DNA from: Agromyces aureus
GTDB lineage: Bacteria; Actinomycetota; Actinomycetes; Actinomycetales; Microbacteriaceae
Reading direction: 5' to 3'
NCBI RefSeq assembly: GCF_001660485.1
Contig: NZ_CP013979.1
Location: 2,542,001 to 2,606,000, forward strand
Length of the DNA stretch: 64,000 bases
Part shown: positions 1 through 9,101 of the stretch, in pieces
How positions within the stretch are numbered: the stretch's first letter is position 1
Layout: each line of letters starts with the position of its first letter
Made by a program: the position numbers and the translations under genes
The notes under the pieces: generated by a model
Database searches by the model: none
Told to the model about the DNA's origin: nothing
Seen by the model: the letters and a program-made list of their open reading frames with translations, nothing else

Positions 1-1173
1 GCGGCCCGGTTCCGCGGTCAGGCTGCCGCCGACGAGCTGCGCGCGCTCGCGCATACCCGTGATGCCGTGCCTCGCGCCCGTCGACACGGCGGCCGTGGCC
101 CCGGTCGCCGTGGACCCGGTCGCGATCGCGTCCGGCCCGCCAGCGGCATCCGCCATGCGATTCGCGACCATGAGCGAGACGCCGGAGTCGGTCCAGTCGA
201 AACGCACTTCGACCGGCGCATCGGTGTCGCCGTGGCGCAGCGCATTGGTGAGCGCCTCCTGCACGATGCGGTAGACCGCGATCTGGTGGCCGGTGCCGAG
301 CTCGCGCGGCTCGCCGGTCTCGAGGCGGCGAACATCGAGCCCGGCCGCGACGACGCCCCCGATGAGCTCGCTGAGGTCGTCGAGCACGGGCTGCGGCGCG
401 GCGCCCTCTCGATGCCGCAGCTCGGCCAGCAGCACGCGCACATCGCCGAGCGCGCCGCGCGCGACCCCCGCGATCGTCGAGAGCGCTTCGGTTGCCGCAT
501 CGGGCCGGGTCTTCGCCGCGAACCGTGCCCCGTCGGCCTGGGCGATGACGACGGCGAGCGAGTGCGCGACGACGTCGTGCATGTCGCGCGCGATGCGGTT
601 GCGCTCCTGCTCGACCGTGTAGCGGTACTCCGCGAGGGCCCGTTCACGATTCGCGGCCTCCTCACGGCGGCGCACCTCGCGCCCGTCGCGGATCGAGCGC
701 GCCAGCAGACCTGCGGTCCAGGCCAGGACGAGGAGCGCGAGGGACCCGACGAGGATGAACGCCGCGGCGTACCAGGTCTGCGGCGTGAGCTCCCCGCTCC
801 CGCCGAAGATCGGCATGAGCACCTGAAGGTACAGGGTCGCGATCAGCGCACCGGCACCGGCCGACACGAGTCCCAACCACTTCAGCAGTCGCCCGCCGTG
901 GGCCGAGGTCGAGTAGAGCACGCCGAGCACGGCGAAGTCGTAGAACTGCAGGTCGCGGAGGGCGGCCATCTGCACGGTCGCCGCCGCCCACGCGACGCCG
1001 AGCGCCCACGCGGGCGCGAGCCGGCGCACGGCGAGGGCGCCGACGAAGAGCAGCATGGCGACCAGATCGGCCCAGTTGCCCATGAGGGCGAACGGCAGCG
1101 ACATGAGACCGAACACGACCGCCAGAACGATGTCGGTCGTCAGCTTCGCGCGGCTGATGCGGTTCTCGGGCAC
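1..1173 (-). CDS. Sensor histidine kinase, NarL/DesK type (3' end cut by window)
   Basis: Probable membrane sensor kinase that autophosphorylates and passes phosphate to a NarL/LuxR regulator not in view. The frame is open from GTG at 1173 to the window edge (391 codons, no stop). An in-frame TGA lies upstream and no other start codon falls between, which fixes the start. The N-terminal part has several hydrophobic segments. A HisKA_3 dimerisation helix follows with the phospho-acceptor His near residue 199 (motif RIARDMHDVVAHSLA). An HATPase domain follows, with an N-box (EALTNALRHGD), ending at GITGMRERAQLVGG. It follows era after 113 bases on the same strand. The signal sensed is unknown. 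Confidence 0.85.
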   Translation of the reverse strand, partial: MPENRISRAKLTTDIVLAVVFGLMSLPFALMGNWADLVAMLLFVGALAVRRLAPAWALGVAWAAATVQMAALRDLQFYDFAVLGVLYSTSAHGGRLLKWLGLVSAGAGALIATLYLQVLMPIFGGSGELTPQTWYAAAFILVGSLALLVLAWTAGLLARSIRDGREVRRREEAANRERALAEYRYTVEQERNRIARDMHDVVAHSLAVVIAQADGARFAAKTRPDAATEALSTIAGVARGALGDVRVLLAELRHREGAAPQPVLDDLSELIGGVVAAGLDVRRLETGEPRELGTGHQIAVYRIVQEALTNALRHGDTDAPVEVRFDWTDSGVSLMVANRMADAAGGPDAIATGSTATGATAAVSTGARHGITGMRERAQLVGGSLTAEPGR

Positions 1174-1286
1174 CGATCCACCGTACGCGCTGCCTGCTCC
1201 GGATGCCGCGTCAGCGGGCGCGAATCATCCTCGAGTCGTACGGGGCGCGCGTCGCCCTCGCGTGGCAGCGCTCGGGTCGGACGTGC

Positions 1287-2180
1287 TCAGAACCCGAGGC
1301 GGCCGAGGAGCTTCGGATCGCGCTGCCAGTCCTTCGCGACCTTGATGTGCAGCGCGAGGTAGACCTTGCGCCCGAGCAGCCCCTCGATCTGCGCGCGGGC
1401 CGTGGCGCCGACCTCGCGGAGTCGCGAACCCCCCTTGCCGATGATGATGCCCTTCTGGCTGTCGCGCTCGACGTAGAGGTTCGCGTAGATCTCGAGCAGG
1501 TCCTTGTCTTCACGTTCGAGCATGTCCTCGACGACGACCGCGATCGAGTGCGGCAGCTCGTCGGTGACGCCCTCGAGCGCGGCCTCGCGGATGAACTCGG
1601 CGATGCGCTCCGAGGTGTCCTCGTCGGTCAGGATCTCAGCCGGGTAGAGCGGCTGGCTCGACGTCGGCAGCAGGGCGAGCAGCTCGTCGACGAGCACGTC
1701 GAGCTGCTCACCTCGCGGCGCCGACACCGGGATGACGGCGTCCCACTCGCGAAGCTCGGACACCGCGAGCAGCTGCTCGGCGATCTTCGCCTTGCCCGCG
1801 GCATCCGTCTTGGTGACGATCGCGACCTTCTTGGCACGCGGATACTGCTCGAGCTGCTCGTTGATGAACCGGTCGCCCGGTCCGATCGGCTCGTTGGCCG
1901 GAACGCAGAACGCGATGACGTCGACGTCGCCGAGCGTGGACTGCACGAGCGAGTTGAGCCGTTCGCCGAGCAGGGTGCGCGGCCGGTGCAGACCCGGCGT
2001 GTCCACGAGGATCAGCTGGCCGTCGTCGCGGTGCACGATGCCGCGGATCGCGCGACGCGTCGTCTGCGGCTTCGAGCTCGTGATCGCCACCTTCTCGCCG
2101 ACGAGCGCGTTCGTGAGCGTCGACTTGCCGACGTTCGGGCGCCCCACGAACGAGACGAATCCTGCGCGGTACTCAGCCAC
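1287..2180 (-). CDS. era: GTPase Era
   Basis: Ras-like GTPase that binds 16S rRNA near its 3' end and assists 30S subunit maturation. Domains run in the usual order: G1 GRPNVGKST at residues 13-21, switch region TTRR near 40-43, G3 DTPG at 60-63, G4 TKTD near 120 (TKxD in place of the commoner NKxD), and a C-terminal KH domain with IIIGKGGSRLREVG. The 297-residue length is normal. I chose GTG at 2180 because GGAAGGA lies 6-8 bases upstream; an ATG at 2195 would add five residues and include that site. The start overlaps the end of the hemolysin C-like gene by 8 bases, so the two are probably co-translated. Confidence 0.95.
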   Translation of the reverse strand: MAEYRAGFVSFVGRPNVGKSTLTNALVGEKVAITSSKPQTTRRAIRGIVHRDDGQLILVDTPGLHRPRTLLGERLNSLVQSTLGDVDVIAFCVPANEPIGPGDRFINEQLEQYPRAKKVAIVTKTDAAGKAKIAEQLLAVSELREWDAVIPVSAPRGEQLDVLVDELLALLPTSSQPLYPAEILTDEDTSERIAEFIREAALEGVTDELPHSIAVVVEDMLEREDKDLLEIYANLYVERDSQKGIIIGKGGSRLREVGATARAQIEGLLGRKVYLALHIKVAKDWQRDPKLLGRLGF

Positions 2181-3489
2181 GGTGCTTCCTTCCATCGGCG
2201 TCTCCCGACTCGAACGCCAGTTGGGCGTCGATCAGGGACTGGTCGCGTTCGACGAGGATCGTCGAGATGCGCTTTCTGCGGCCCTCGGTGCGCTCGGCCT
2301 TCAGCACGAGACCCGAGACCACGGCCTGCTCGCCCGGCTGGGCGAGGCGACCGAGTTCCTTCGCGAGCAGGCCGCCCGCCGAGTCGACGTCTTCATCGTC
2401 GAGGTCGAGGCCGAACAGCTCGCCGAGCTCGTCGATCGGCAGTCGGGCGTTGACGCGGAACCGGCCGGGCTCGAGCTCCTCGATCTGCGCGGCCTCGCGG
2501 TCGTACTCGTCGGAGATATCGCCCACGAGCTCTTCGATGACGTCTTCGAGGGTGACGAGTCCGGCGATGCCGCCGTACTCGTCGACCACCATCGCGAGGT
2601 GGTTCGACGCGAGCTGCATCTGCCGAAGCAGTGCGTCGGCCTTCATCGAGTCGGGAACGAACACGGCCGGGCGTGCGAGTTCGCCGACCGTGAGGTCGGC
2701 GGCATCGAGCGGGCGCTCGAACCCGAGTCGCGCGAGATCGCGGAGGTACAGGATGCCGGCGACGTCGTCGGCGTCCTGCTCGATCACGGGGATGCGCGAG
2801 TACCCGGCGTTCAGGAACAGGGCCATCGCCTGGGGCAGGTGCGCCGTCGCCTCGATCGTGACCATGTCGGTGCGCGGCACCATGACCTCGCGCGCGACCG
2901 TGTCGTTGAACTCGAAGATCGAGTGGATGAGTTCGCGGTCGCCCTCCTCGAGCACCTCGAGCTCGGTCGCCTCGTCGACCATGCTGAGCAGCTGCTCCTC
3001 GCTCGAGACCCCCGCGAAGCGGATGCGGCCGGGCGTCACGCGGTTGCCGAGGCCCACGAGCGCATTGGCCAGTGGGCCGAGGAGCACGCGAAGGAAGTGC
3101 ACGACCGGGGCGGTCAGGCGCAGCACGACCGGAGCGTTCGCACGCCCGACGCTCCGGGGGCTCGCCCCCACGAGCACGAACGAGACGGCCGTCATGATCA
3201 GCGCCGACCAGAGCAGCACCCACCACACGTTGTCGAGGAACGACACGAACGCGAGCGTGACGAGCACGGCCGCCGTCGTCTCGGCGATGATCCGAACGAA
3301 GTTGACGGCATTGATGTGCGCGCCCGGGTCGTCGGCGATGGCGAGCAGCGAACGACGTGAGCGGGAGCCGAGCGCGAGCTCGGAGACATCCGCCCGGCTG
3401 GTGACGCCGAGGGCGGCGTCGACGGCCGCCATGAGACCGCCGAACGCGACGAACACGAACGCCGACGCGAGGAAGAGCCAGGCCTGCAT
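2173..3489 (-). CDS. Hemolysin C/CorC-family membrane protein (DUF21, CBS pair)
   Basis: Predicted membrane protein of the HlyC/CorC family, a group linked to divalent cation, especially Mg2+, transport or its regulation. The first 150 or so residues hold hydrophobic segments of a DUF21/CNNM-like domain. Two CBS domains follow (about 195-320; REVMVPRTDMVTI and VVDEYGGIAGLVTLEDVIEELVG). A CorC_HlyC C-terminal domain lies at about 335-415. ATG at 3489 is 2 bases past the ybeY stop, and the hydrophobic MQAWLFLASAFVF is a convincing membrane start. Upstream in-frame codons read through ybeY in the wrong frame. The position between ybeY and era is conserved in actinobacteria. Hemolytic activity is not implied. 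Confidence 0.9.
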   Translation of the reverse strand: MQAWLFLASAFVFVAFGGLMAAVDAALGVTSRADVSELALGSRSRRSLLAIADDPGAHINAVNFVRIIAETTAAVLVTLAFVSFLDNVWWVLLWSALIMTAVSFVLVGASPRSVGRANAPVVLRLTAPVVHFLRVLLGPLANALVGLGNRVTPGRIRFAGVSSEEQLLSMVDEATELEVLEEGDRELIHSIFEFNDTVAREVMVPRTDMVTIEATAHLPQAMALFLNAGYSRIPVIEQDADDVAGILYLRDLARLGFERPLDAADLTVGELARPAVFVPDSMKADALLRQMQLASNHLAMVVDEYGGIAGLVTLEDVIEELVGDISDEYDREAAQIEELEPGRFRVNARLPIDELGELFGLDLDDEDVDSAGGLLAKELGRLAQPGEQAVVSGLVLKAERTEGRRKRISTILVERDQSLIDAQLAFESGDADGRKHRG

Positions 3490-3491
3490 GG

Positions 3492-3953
3492 TCAGCGACG
3501 ACGCTCCTGCATGGTGAAGCCGACGAGGAGGTCGCGCTGGAGGCCGAACATCTCCTTCTCGTCTTCGGGTTCGGCGTGGTCGAAGCCGAGCAGGTGCAGC
3601 ATGCCGTGCGTGGTGAGCAGCAGCAGTTCGTCGATGAGCGGATGCCCCGCGGTGCGCGCCTGCGCCTCGGCGACCTGCGGGCACAGCACGACGTCGCCGA
3701 GCAGCCCGGGCGGGGTCGGGTTCTCTTCGCTGCCGGGCCGCAGCTCGTCCATGGGGAAGCTCAGCACGTCGGTGGGTCCGGGTTCGTCCATCCACTGCAC
3801 GTGCAGTTGCTCCATGGCGCCCTCGTCGACGAGCACGATCGCGAGCTCGGCGTCGGCGTGCACGTGCAGCGCGTCGAGCACGTAGACCGCGAGACGCTGC
3901 AGCACCGCCTCGTCGACGTCGACCGCGGATTCGTTGTTGACCTCGATGCTCAC
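3492..3953 (-). CDS. ybeY: Endoribonuclease YbeY (rRNA maturation factor)
   Basis: Zinc-dependent single-strand endoribonuclease implicated in 16S rRNA 3'-end processing and ribosome quality control. The signature is intact near residues 115-126: HGMLHLLGFDH supplies the three zinc-ligand histidines. The length (153 residues) is typical. The start is GTG at 3953, overlapping the phoH-like stop as GTGA, which points to translational coupling. The phoH-ybeY-corC-era order is the conserved bacterial arrangement and fits a shared role in RNA metabolism. Confidence 0.95.
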   Translation of the reverse strand: MSIEVNNESAVDVDEAVLQRLAVYVLDALHVHADAELAIVLVDEGAMEQLHVQWMDEPGPTDVLSFPMDELRPGSEENPTPPGLLGDVVLCPQVAEAQARTAGHPLIDELLLLTTHGMLHLLGFDHAEPEDEKEMFGLQRDLLVGFTMQERRR

Positions 3954-5044
3954 GAGTTGCTGCCCTTTCGAGGAAGGTGGTCGCGCGGACCGGCGTGCCC
4001 GCGTCGTTCGGCGCGGTTCGCGAACTCGCGCGCCTGGTCGCGCTCGAAGCGCTGCGCCTGGGCGCGCTGGTCGAACTCGGTGTAGGCGTCGACGATCTGC
4101 CCGACGAGGCTGTGCCGCACGACGTCGGCGCTCGTCAGGCGCGCGAAGTGGATGTCCTCGATGCGGTCGAGGATGCGCGTCACGAGGCGGAGGCCGCTCG
4201 CTCCCCCGGGCAGGTCGACCTGGGTGACGTCGCCCGTGACGACCATCTTCGACCCGAAGCCGAGGCGCGTGAGGAACATCTTCATCTGCTCGGGCGTGGT
4301 GTTCTGGGCCTCGTCGAGCACGACGAACGAGTCATTCAGCGTTCGGCCGCGCATGTAGGCGAGCGGCGCGACCTCGACGGTGCCAGAGGCGAGGAGCTTC
4401 GGCACCATCTCGGGGTCCATCATCTCGTTCAGCGCATCGTAGAGCGGCCGCAGGTACGGGTCGATCTTGTCGGTGAGCGTGCCGGGGAGGAATCCGAGTC
4501 GCTCGCCGGCCTCGACGGCCGGACGCGTGAGGATGATGCGGCTGACCTCCTTGCGCTGCAGGGCCTGGACGGCCTTCGCCATCGCGAGGTAGGTCTTGCC
4601 CGTGCCGGCCGGGCCGATGCCGAAGACGACGGTGTGCTCGTCGATCGCGTCGACGTAGGCTCGCTGCCCCTCGGTCTTGGCCCTGATGGTCTTGCCACGG
4701 GAGGTGACGATGACCTGCCCGAGCAGTTCGGACGGGCGGGATTCGGGATCGGCGTCGATCATGCGGGCCGAACTCCTCACTTCGGTGGGCGTCGGGTCCT
4801 GGCCTGCTCGCACGAGCTCCAGGAGTTCTTCGATGATGCGGCGGACGCGCAGGCGATCCGCGGCGTCGCCGCGGATGCCGATCTCGTTGCCGCGCACGTG
4901 CACCTCGACGTCGGGGTACTCGTGCTGGATGGTGGTCAGCAGGCGATCCTGCGGACCGAGCAGCCGCACCATGGCGATGCCGTCGATCTTCAGTCGTTCC
5001 TCGTCGGCGGACTCGGGGGCGACGTCGTGCGACTCATCCGCCAA
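3950..5044 (-). CDS. PhoH-like ATPase (PhoH/YbeZ type)
   Basis: P-loop ATPase of the PhoH/YbeZ family, which partners YbeY and has predicted RNA helicase-like activity. A Walker A motif (GPAGTGKTYLA) lies mid-protein and a Walker B-like FVVLDEAQNTT follows. A KH-like N-terminal segment (VEVHVRGNEIGIRG) precedes the ATPase. I chose TTG at 5044 because GAGGAGG lies about 6-8 bases upstream and it gives 364 residues. The longer frame to 5170 translates the HIT gene out of frame. The start overlaps the end of the HIT gene by 11 bases, consistent with one operon. Confidence 0.93.
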   Translation of the reverse strand: MADESHDVAPESADEERLKIDGIAMVRLLGPQDRLLTTIQHEYPDVEVHVRGNEIGIRGDAADRLRVRRIIEELLELVRAGQDPTPTEVRSSARMIDADPESRPSELLGQVIVTSRGKTIRAKTEGQRAYVDAIDEHTVVFGIGPAGTGKTYLAMAKAVQALQRKEVSRIILTRPAVEAGERLGFLPGTLTDKIDPYLRPLYDALNEMMDPEMVPKLLASGTVEVAPLAYMRGRTLNDSFVVLDEAQNTTPEQMKMFLTRLGFGSKMVVTGDVTQVDLPGGASGLRLVTRILDRIEDIHFARLTSADVVRHSLVGQIVDAYTEFDQRAQAQRFERDQAREFANRAERRGHAGPRDHLPRKGSNS

Positions 5045-5390
5045 GCGAGGCCTCCTCGAGACCGCCGGCCAGGACGTGCGCGTGCACGTGGAAGACGGTC
5101 TGTCCGGCGCCGGCGCCCGTGTTGAACACGAGGCGGAAGTCGCCGTCGGCGAGGTCGGCGGCGATGCCACGGGCCACGTCGACGAGTTCGGCGAGCAGCG
5201 CCGGGTCGCCCGCGGCGAGTTCGACGACGTCGCGGTAGGCGCCCGTCTTGGGGGTGACGACCACGTGCACCGGCGCCTTGGGCGCGATGTCGTGGAACGC
5301 GATCACGTTCGCCGTCTCGGCGACGATGTCCGCGGGGATCTCACGCGCGGCGATGCGCTCGAACAGGGTCGGCTCGGCGGTTGCGGTCAT
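5034..5390 (-). CDS. HIT-family nucleotide-binding protein (HINT type)
   Basis: Small cytosolic histidine-triad hydrolase, probably acting on nucleoside phosphoramidates or similar nucleotidyl conjugates. The triad is near residues 98-103 (FHVHAHVLAGG). The N-terminal LFERIAAREIPADIV is typical of HINT proteins. The length is 118 residues. ATG at 5390 lies 24 bases after the rsmE stop, and its 3' end overlaps the phoH-like start. Its place between rsmE and phoH is conserved in actinobacterial genomes; the physiological substrate cannot be read from sequence. Confidence 0.92.
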   Translation of the reverse strand: MTATAEPTLFERIAAREIPADIVAETANVIAFHDIAPKAPVHVVVTPKTGAYRDVVELAAGDPALLAELVDVARGIAADLADGDFRLVFNTGAGAGQTVFHVHAHVLAGGLEEASLGG

Positions 5391-5414
5391 GCCTCCATCG
5401 TAGCGAGGGATGTC

Positions 5415-6149
5415 TCACCACCGCCCGAGTCGGGCGTTCAGCACCGCGATGGCCGCCGGGCCCGCCGTCGACGTGCGCAGCACCGAGTCGCCGAGGCGAA
5501 CGGTCTCGGCGCCGGCCGCGACCAGACGTTCGATCTCGGCGGGCGCGATGCCGCCCTCGGGGCCGACGACGAGCACGAAGTCGCGCCCGTCGTCGTCGAG
5601 CGCGGTGAGCGGCGTCGTGGCCGTGGGTTCGAGCAGCAGCATTCGGGCGCCGTCGAGCAGGGCCTCGAGTCCCGCGGTCGACGTGAGCGGTGCGACCTCG
5701 GGCATCCAGGGGCGGATCGACTGCTTGGTCGCCTCGCGCACGATGCTCGCCCAGCGGGCGCGACCCTTCTCGGCCTTCGGCCCCTCCCAGCGCGACACCG
5801 ACCGGCTCGCCGACCACGGCACGATCGCGTCGACGCCGAGCTCGGTGGCGGCCTGCACCGCGAGCTCGTCGCGGTCGCCCTTGGCGAGGGCCTGCACGAG
5901 CGTGATGCGAGGGCTCGGGGCGGGCGTCGAGCGCACCTCGGCGACCTCGAGCACGAGCTCGCGCGGCGCCGTCTCGACCACGGTCGCCGTGGCGAGCACG
6001 CCGCGGCCGTTGCCGACCGACAGTTGCTCGCCGACGCGCACACGCGAGACGGTCACCGCGTGACGCGCCTCGTCGCCACCGAGGCGCACGAGGTCGCCGG
6101 ATGCCGCATCCGCCAGTTCGAGGGCCTCGTCGAGGTAGAGGTGACTCAT
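5415..6149 (-). CDS. rsmE: 16S rRNA (uracil-1498-N3)-methyltransferase RsmE
   Basis: SPOUT-class methyltransferase that methylates U1498 of 16S rRNA in the decoding region. The N-terminal PUA-like segment (HAVTVSRVRVGEQLSVGNG) precedes the SPOUT domain. The SAM-binding knot shows VVGPEGGIAPAEIE and LGDSVLRTSTAGPAA near the C-terminus. In the latter the usual RTETA glutamate is serine, a conservative oddity. The length is 244 residues from ATG at 6149. It lies 11 bases after the dnaJ stop. The upstream in-frame extension runs through dnaJ and is not real. Confidence 0.94.
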   Translation of the reverse strand: MSHLYLDEALELADAASGDLVRLGGDEARHAVTVSRVRVGEQLSVGNGRGVLATATVVETAPRELVLEVAEVRSTPAPSPRITLVQALAKGDRDELAVQAATELGVDAIVPWSASRSVSRWEGPKAEKGRARWASIVREATKQSIRPWMPEVAPLTSTAGLEALLDGARMLLLEPTATTPLTALDDDGRDFVLVVGPEGGIAPAEIERLVAAGAETVRLGDSVLRTSTAGPAAIAVLNARLGRW

Positions 6150-6160
6150 CGCGGCATCCG

Positions 6161-7261
6161 TCAGCCGAGGAACTTGTCGCGGAGACGGGCGAACAGGCCC
6201 TGTTGGAAGTGGCTCAGCTCGGGCGCCGGCGCCTTCTTCGACGACGCGAACTGCTGCACGAGGTCGCGCTCCTTCGTCGAGAGCTTCGTGGGGGTGAGCA
6301 CCTGCACGCCGATGCGGAGGTCGCCGCGGCCGCTGCCGCGGAGCTTCGAGACGCCGCGGTCCTTCACGGTGAGGATCTCGCCGCTCTGCAGGCCCGCCTT
6401 GATCTCGACCTCGACATCGCCGTCGAGCGCCTCGATCTTCGCCGTGGTGCCGAGGATCGCGTCGGTCATCGACACGGCGAGCGTCGCGAGCAGGTCGTCG
6501 CCGTTGCGGCTGAACACGTCGTGGTTCTTGACCTTGATCTCGAGGTAGAGGTCGCCGTTGGGGCCTGCGGCCGGGCCGGCCTCGCCGGAACCCGGCATCT
6601 GCAGGCGCACGCCCGTGTCGACACCGGCGGGGATGTCGACCGGGACCGTGCGGCGCGCGCGCACGCGCCCCTGGCCCTGGCAGGTCACGCACGGCGTCGC
6701 GATGACGGTGCCGTACCCGCGGCAGGTGCCGCAGGGGCTCGACGTCATGACATTGCCGAGCAGGGAGCGCACCGCGCGCTGGATCGAACCGGTGCCGTGG
6801 CAGATGTCGCACGTGACGGGCGACGTGCCCGGCTGGCAGCACGATCCGTGGCAGGTCTGGCACACCACGGCGGTGTCGACCTCGATGTCGCGGTGCGTGC
6901 CGAAGATGACCTCGTCGAGTCCGACCTCGACGCGGATGAGCGCGTCCTGACCGCGCTCGCGTCGGGATCGGGGGCCGCGGCTCTGCTGCGCGCCGCCGAA
7001 GTAGGTCTCGAAGATGTCGCCGAAGCCGCCGAAGCCCTGCCCGCCGCCGAACCCGCCCTGGTCGCCGAGGTCGTACTGCTGGCGCTGCTTCGGGTCGGAG
7101 AGCACGTCGTACGCGTGCGTGACCGACTTGAACCGCTCGGAGGCCTCGGCGCCGGGGTTGACGTCGGGGTGGAGTTCGCGGGCCAGGCGGCGATACGCCT
7201 TCTTGATCTCGTCGGGGGTCGCCTCGCGCGAGACGCCGAGGACCTCGTAGTGGTCTGCCAC
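6161..7261 (-). CDS. dnaJ: Chaperone protein DnaJ
   Basis: Hsp40 co-chaperone that delivers substrates to DnaK and stimulates its ATPase. The J domain has the HPD motif (ELHPDVNPG) near residue 33. A Gly/Phe-rich linker (about 70-90) and a four-repeat zinc region (about 130-195) follow, then the C-terminal substrate-binding domains. The first zinc repeat reads CQTCHGSCC, with cysteine where CxxCxGxG has glycine. GTG at 7261 ([14 protein letters not shown]) is chosen because it begins exactly at the J domain, with AAAGGA upstream; length is 366 residues. It follows hrcA after 46 bases and should share its heat-shock promoter. Because it is HrcA-linked rather than dnaK-linked, it is probably the second DnaJ paralogue. 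Confidence 0.94.
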
Positions 7262-7307
7262 GGAGGGCGTGTCCTTTCGATTGCGGATGCCGGTGGGGGC
7301 CGGCTGC

Positions 7308-8330
7308 TCAGTTCTCGCCGAGCGTGCGGGAGAGGTATCGGGCGACCGCGCGAACGGCCGCCATGCTGTGGGAGTAGTCCATGCGGGTGGGGCCGACGAC
7401 GCCGAGTCGGGAGATGTCGCGGCCCGGGATCTCGAAGGCGCTCGAGAGCACCGACGTCTCGCCGAGGCCGAACGACGCGTTCTCGCGGCCGATGCGCACC
7501 GCGACGGCGTGCTCGTCGGCGGCCATCTCGCCGAACAGTCGCAGGAGGACCACCTGTTCTTCGATGGCCTCGATGACGCCGAGGATCGAACCCGGGAAGT
7601 CCTGCTCGGTGCGCACGAGGTTCGCGGCTCCGGCCACCACGAGGCGGTCCTGCCGCTGGGCGCGGGCCTGCTCGGCGAGCGTGGCCGCGAGTGCGCGGAG
7701 CACGAGCGCGTCGGCCGGCGGGACGTCGGCGAACTCGCCCGACAGCGACTCCGCGGCATCCGCCATCGCCCGATTGCCGGCGAGGTCGTTCAACCGGGCG
7801 CGGTGCAGCGCGAGCGCGGTCTCGTCGACCGGCTGCGGAAGCTCGGCGACGCGTTGCTCGACCTGGCCGGAGTCGGTGATGAGGATGCAGAGCACCCGAT
7901 CGGGCGAGAGCGAGACGAGTTCGACGTGCCGCACGCGGGCGCTGCCGAAGCTCGGGTACTGCACGACCGCGAGCTGCTTGGTCAGCTGGGCGACGAGGCG
8001 CACCGTGCGCGCGAGGAGTTCGTCGAGGTCGCTCGACTCGCCGAGGAAGGTCTCGATCGCGTGCCGCTGCGCCCTCGTCATCGGGCGCACGTCGGTGAGC
8101 TGGTCGACGAAGACGCGGTACCCCTTGTCGGTCGGGATGCGACCGGACGACGTGTGCGGCGCCGCGATCAGCTCCTCCTCTTCGAGGAGGGCCATGTCGT
8201 TGCGGATCGTGGCCGCCGAGACGCCGAACGAGTGCCGCTCGACGATGGCCTTCGACCCCACCGGTTCGCGGGAGGCGACGTAGTCCTGCACGATCGCCCG
8301 GAGGACGGCGAGGCTGCGTTCGGAGACCAT
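7308..8330 (-). CDS. hrcA: Heat-inducible transcription repressor HrcA
   Basis: Repressor that binds CIRCE elements and is released on heat stress when GroEL becomes occupied. The N-terminal winged helix ([25 protein letters not shown] to [16 protein letters not shown]) and the [16 protein letters not shown] motif are diagnostic, followed by the GAF-like HrcA domain. The length (340 residues) is normal. ATG at 8330 has GAGGGAC upstream. A CIRCE element begins 22 bases upstream of this start, so the gene very likely represses itself and the downstream dnaJ operon. Confidence 0.96.
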
Positions 8331-8351
8331 GTCCCTCGCTTTCCCGGCGGT

Positions 8352-8378
8352 TTAGCACTCGATCGATGTGAGTGCCAA
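8352..8378 (-). promoter_or_regulatory. CIRCE operator for HrcA
   Basis: The inverted repeat TTAGCACTC-N9-GAGTGCCAA is seen on the plus strand; read toward hrcA it is TTGGCACTC-N9-GAGTGCTAA. It differs from the consensus CIRCE (TTAGCACTC-N9-GAGTGCTAA) at one position. It lies between hrcA and the divergent DUF4870 gene, close to the hrcA start, with a TATGAT hexamer (a possible -10) immediately on its hrcA-distal side. HrcA binding here would block the hrcA-dnaJ transcript. Confidence 0.93.
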
Positions 8379-8407
8379 TCATACCGCTCAACTCAGGGTA
8401 ATCCCCA

Positions 8408-8436
8408 TTGCCGACACTCCCGCCCGGCGCTACCGT
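8408..8436 (+). promoter_or_regulatory. Probable sigma-70-type promoter for first DUF4870 gene
   Basis: TTGCCG at 8408-8413 and TACCGT at 8431-8436 are separated by exactly 17 bases, the ideal spacing for a housekeeping actinobacterial promoter. Transcription would begin near 8443 and give a leader of about 75 bases before the ATG at 8519. No transcript data are available; the call rests on hexamer match and spacing. Confidence 0.5.
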
Positions 8437-8518
8437 GAGCATGTCCCGCGACACACCCGGCCGCGAGCACTCACCTCACGGCAGCGGAACGACCGCCGAA
8501 GCCCCGAAAGGCACGCAC

Positions 8519-8980
8519 ATGTCAGATCCCAACGCAGGCCCGTCCGATCCGAACGTGCCGCCCACGCCGCCGCAGCAGCCGGCAGCACCCCAGCCCGCAG
8601 CGGCGCAGCCCGCCGCGGCACCCGGGGCTCCGCTCTCGCGAGAGCAGGACATCCAGTGGGGCTCGTTCGCCCACCTCGGCGGAATCCTCGGATTCCTGCC
8701 GTCGCTCATCATCTGGCTCGTCTTCAAGGACCGAGGCCAGTTCACGAACACCGAGGCGAAGGAGGCGCTGAACTTCCAGATCACGCTCGTCTTCGCGCAG
8801 ATCGCGATCTTCATCCTCACGTCGATCATCACGATCATCACGTTCGGCCTCGGCAGCATCCTCGGTCTGCTCTCCTGGGCCGTCTGGATCGTCGGCGTCA
8901 TCTTCTCGATCATCGCCTTCCTCCAGGCCAAGGAGGGTCGCAACTACCGCTACCCCTTCGCCATCCGCCTCATCAAGTAG
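8519..8980 (+). CDS. DUF4870 domain membrane protein (first of a tandem pair)
   Basis: Small predicted membrane protein of unknown function. The first 40 or so residues are a Pro/Ala-rich, probably disordered tail (PPTPPQQPAAPQPAAAQPAAA). The DUF4870 core follows, with FAHLGGILGFLPSLIIWLVFKDRGQF, KEALNFQITL and two or three hydrophobic segments, ending with YRYPFAIRLIK. ATG at 8519 is preceded by AAAGG and gives 153 residues. An upstream in-frame ATG near 8408 would put the start before the predicted promoter's +1. A second DUF4870 gene lies 121 bases downstream beyond a strong hairpin. Confidence 0.85.
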   Translation: MSDPNAGPSDPNVPPTPPQQPAAPQPAAAQPAAAPGAPLSREQDIQWGSFAHLGGILGFLPSLIIWLVFKDRGQFTNTEAKEALNFQITLVFAQIAIFILTSIITIITFGLGSILGLLSWAVWIVGVIFSIIAFLQAKEGRNYRYPFAIRLIK

Positions 8981-8993
8981 GGCACGGCGCACA

Positions 8994-9036
8994 CAACGCC
9001 CGCCGCTGGAGCGTCACGCTCCCGCGGCGGGCGTTG
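8994..9036 (+). terminator. Strong nested hairpin after first DUF4870 gene
   Basis: CAACGCCCGCCGC at 8994-9006 pairs perfectly with GCGGCGGGCGTTG at 9024-9036. The loop itself holds GGAGCG-TCA-CGCTCC, so the whole 43 bases can fold into one long stem with a single mismatch. No U-run follows, as is common in high-GC actinobacteria. It lies 14 bases after the gene's stop and should limit read-through into the second DUF4870 gene. Confidence 0.75.
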
Positions 9037-9101
9037 CTGTGCCACCATGAAGGCGTCCGCAGTCACCCCGCCGTCCCGGCGCACTCGAACAGGAGAAGAC
9101 G

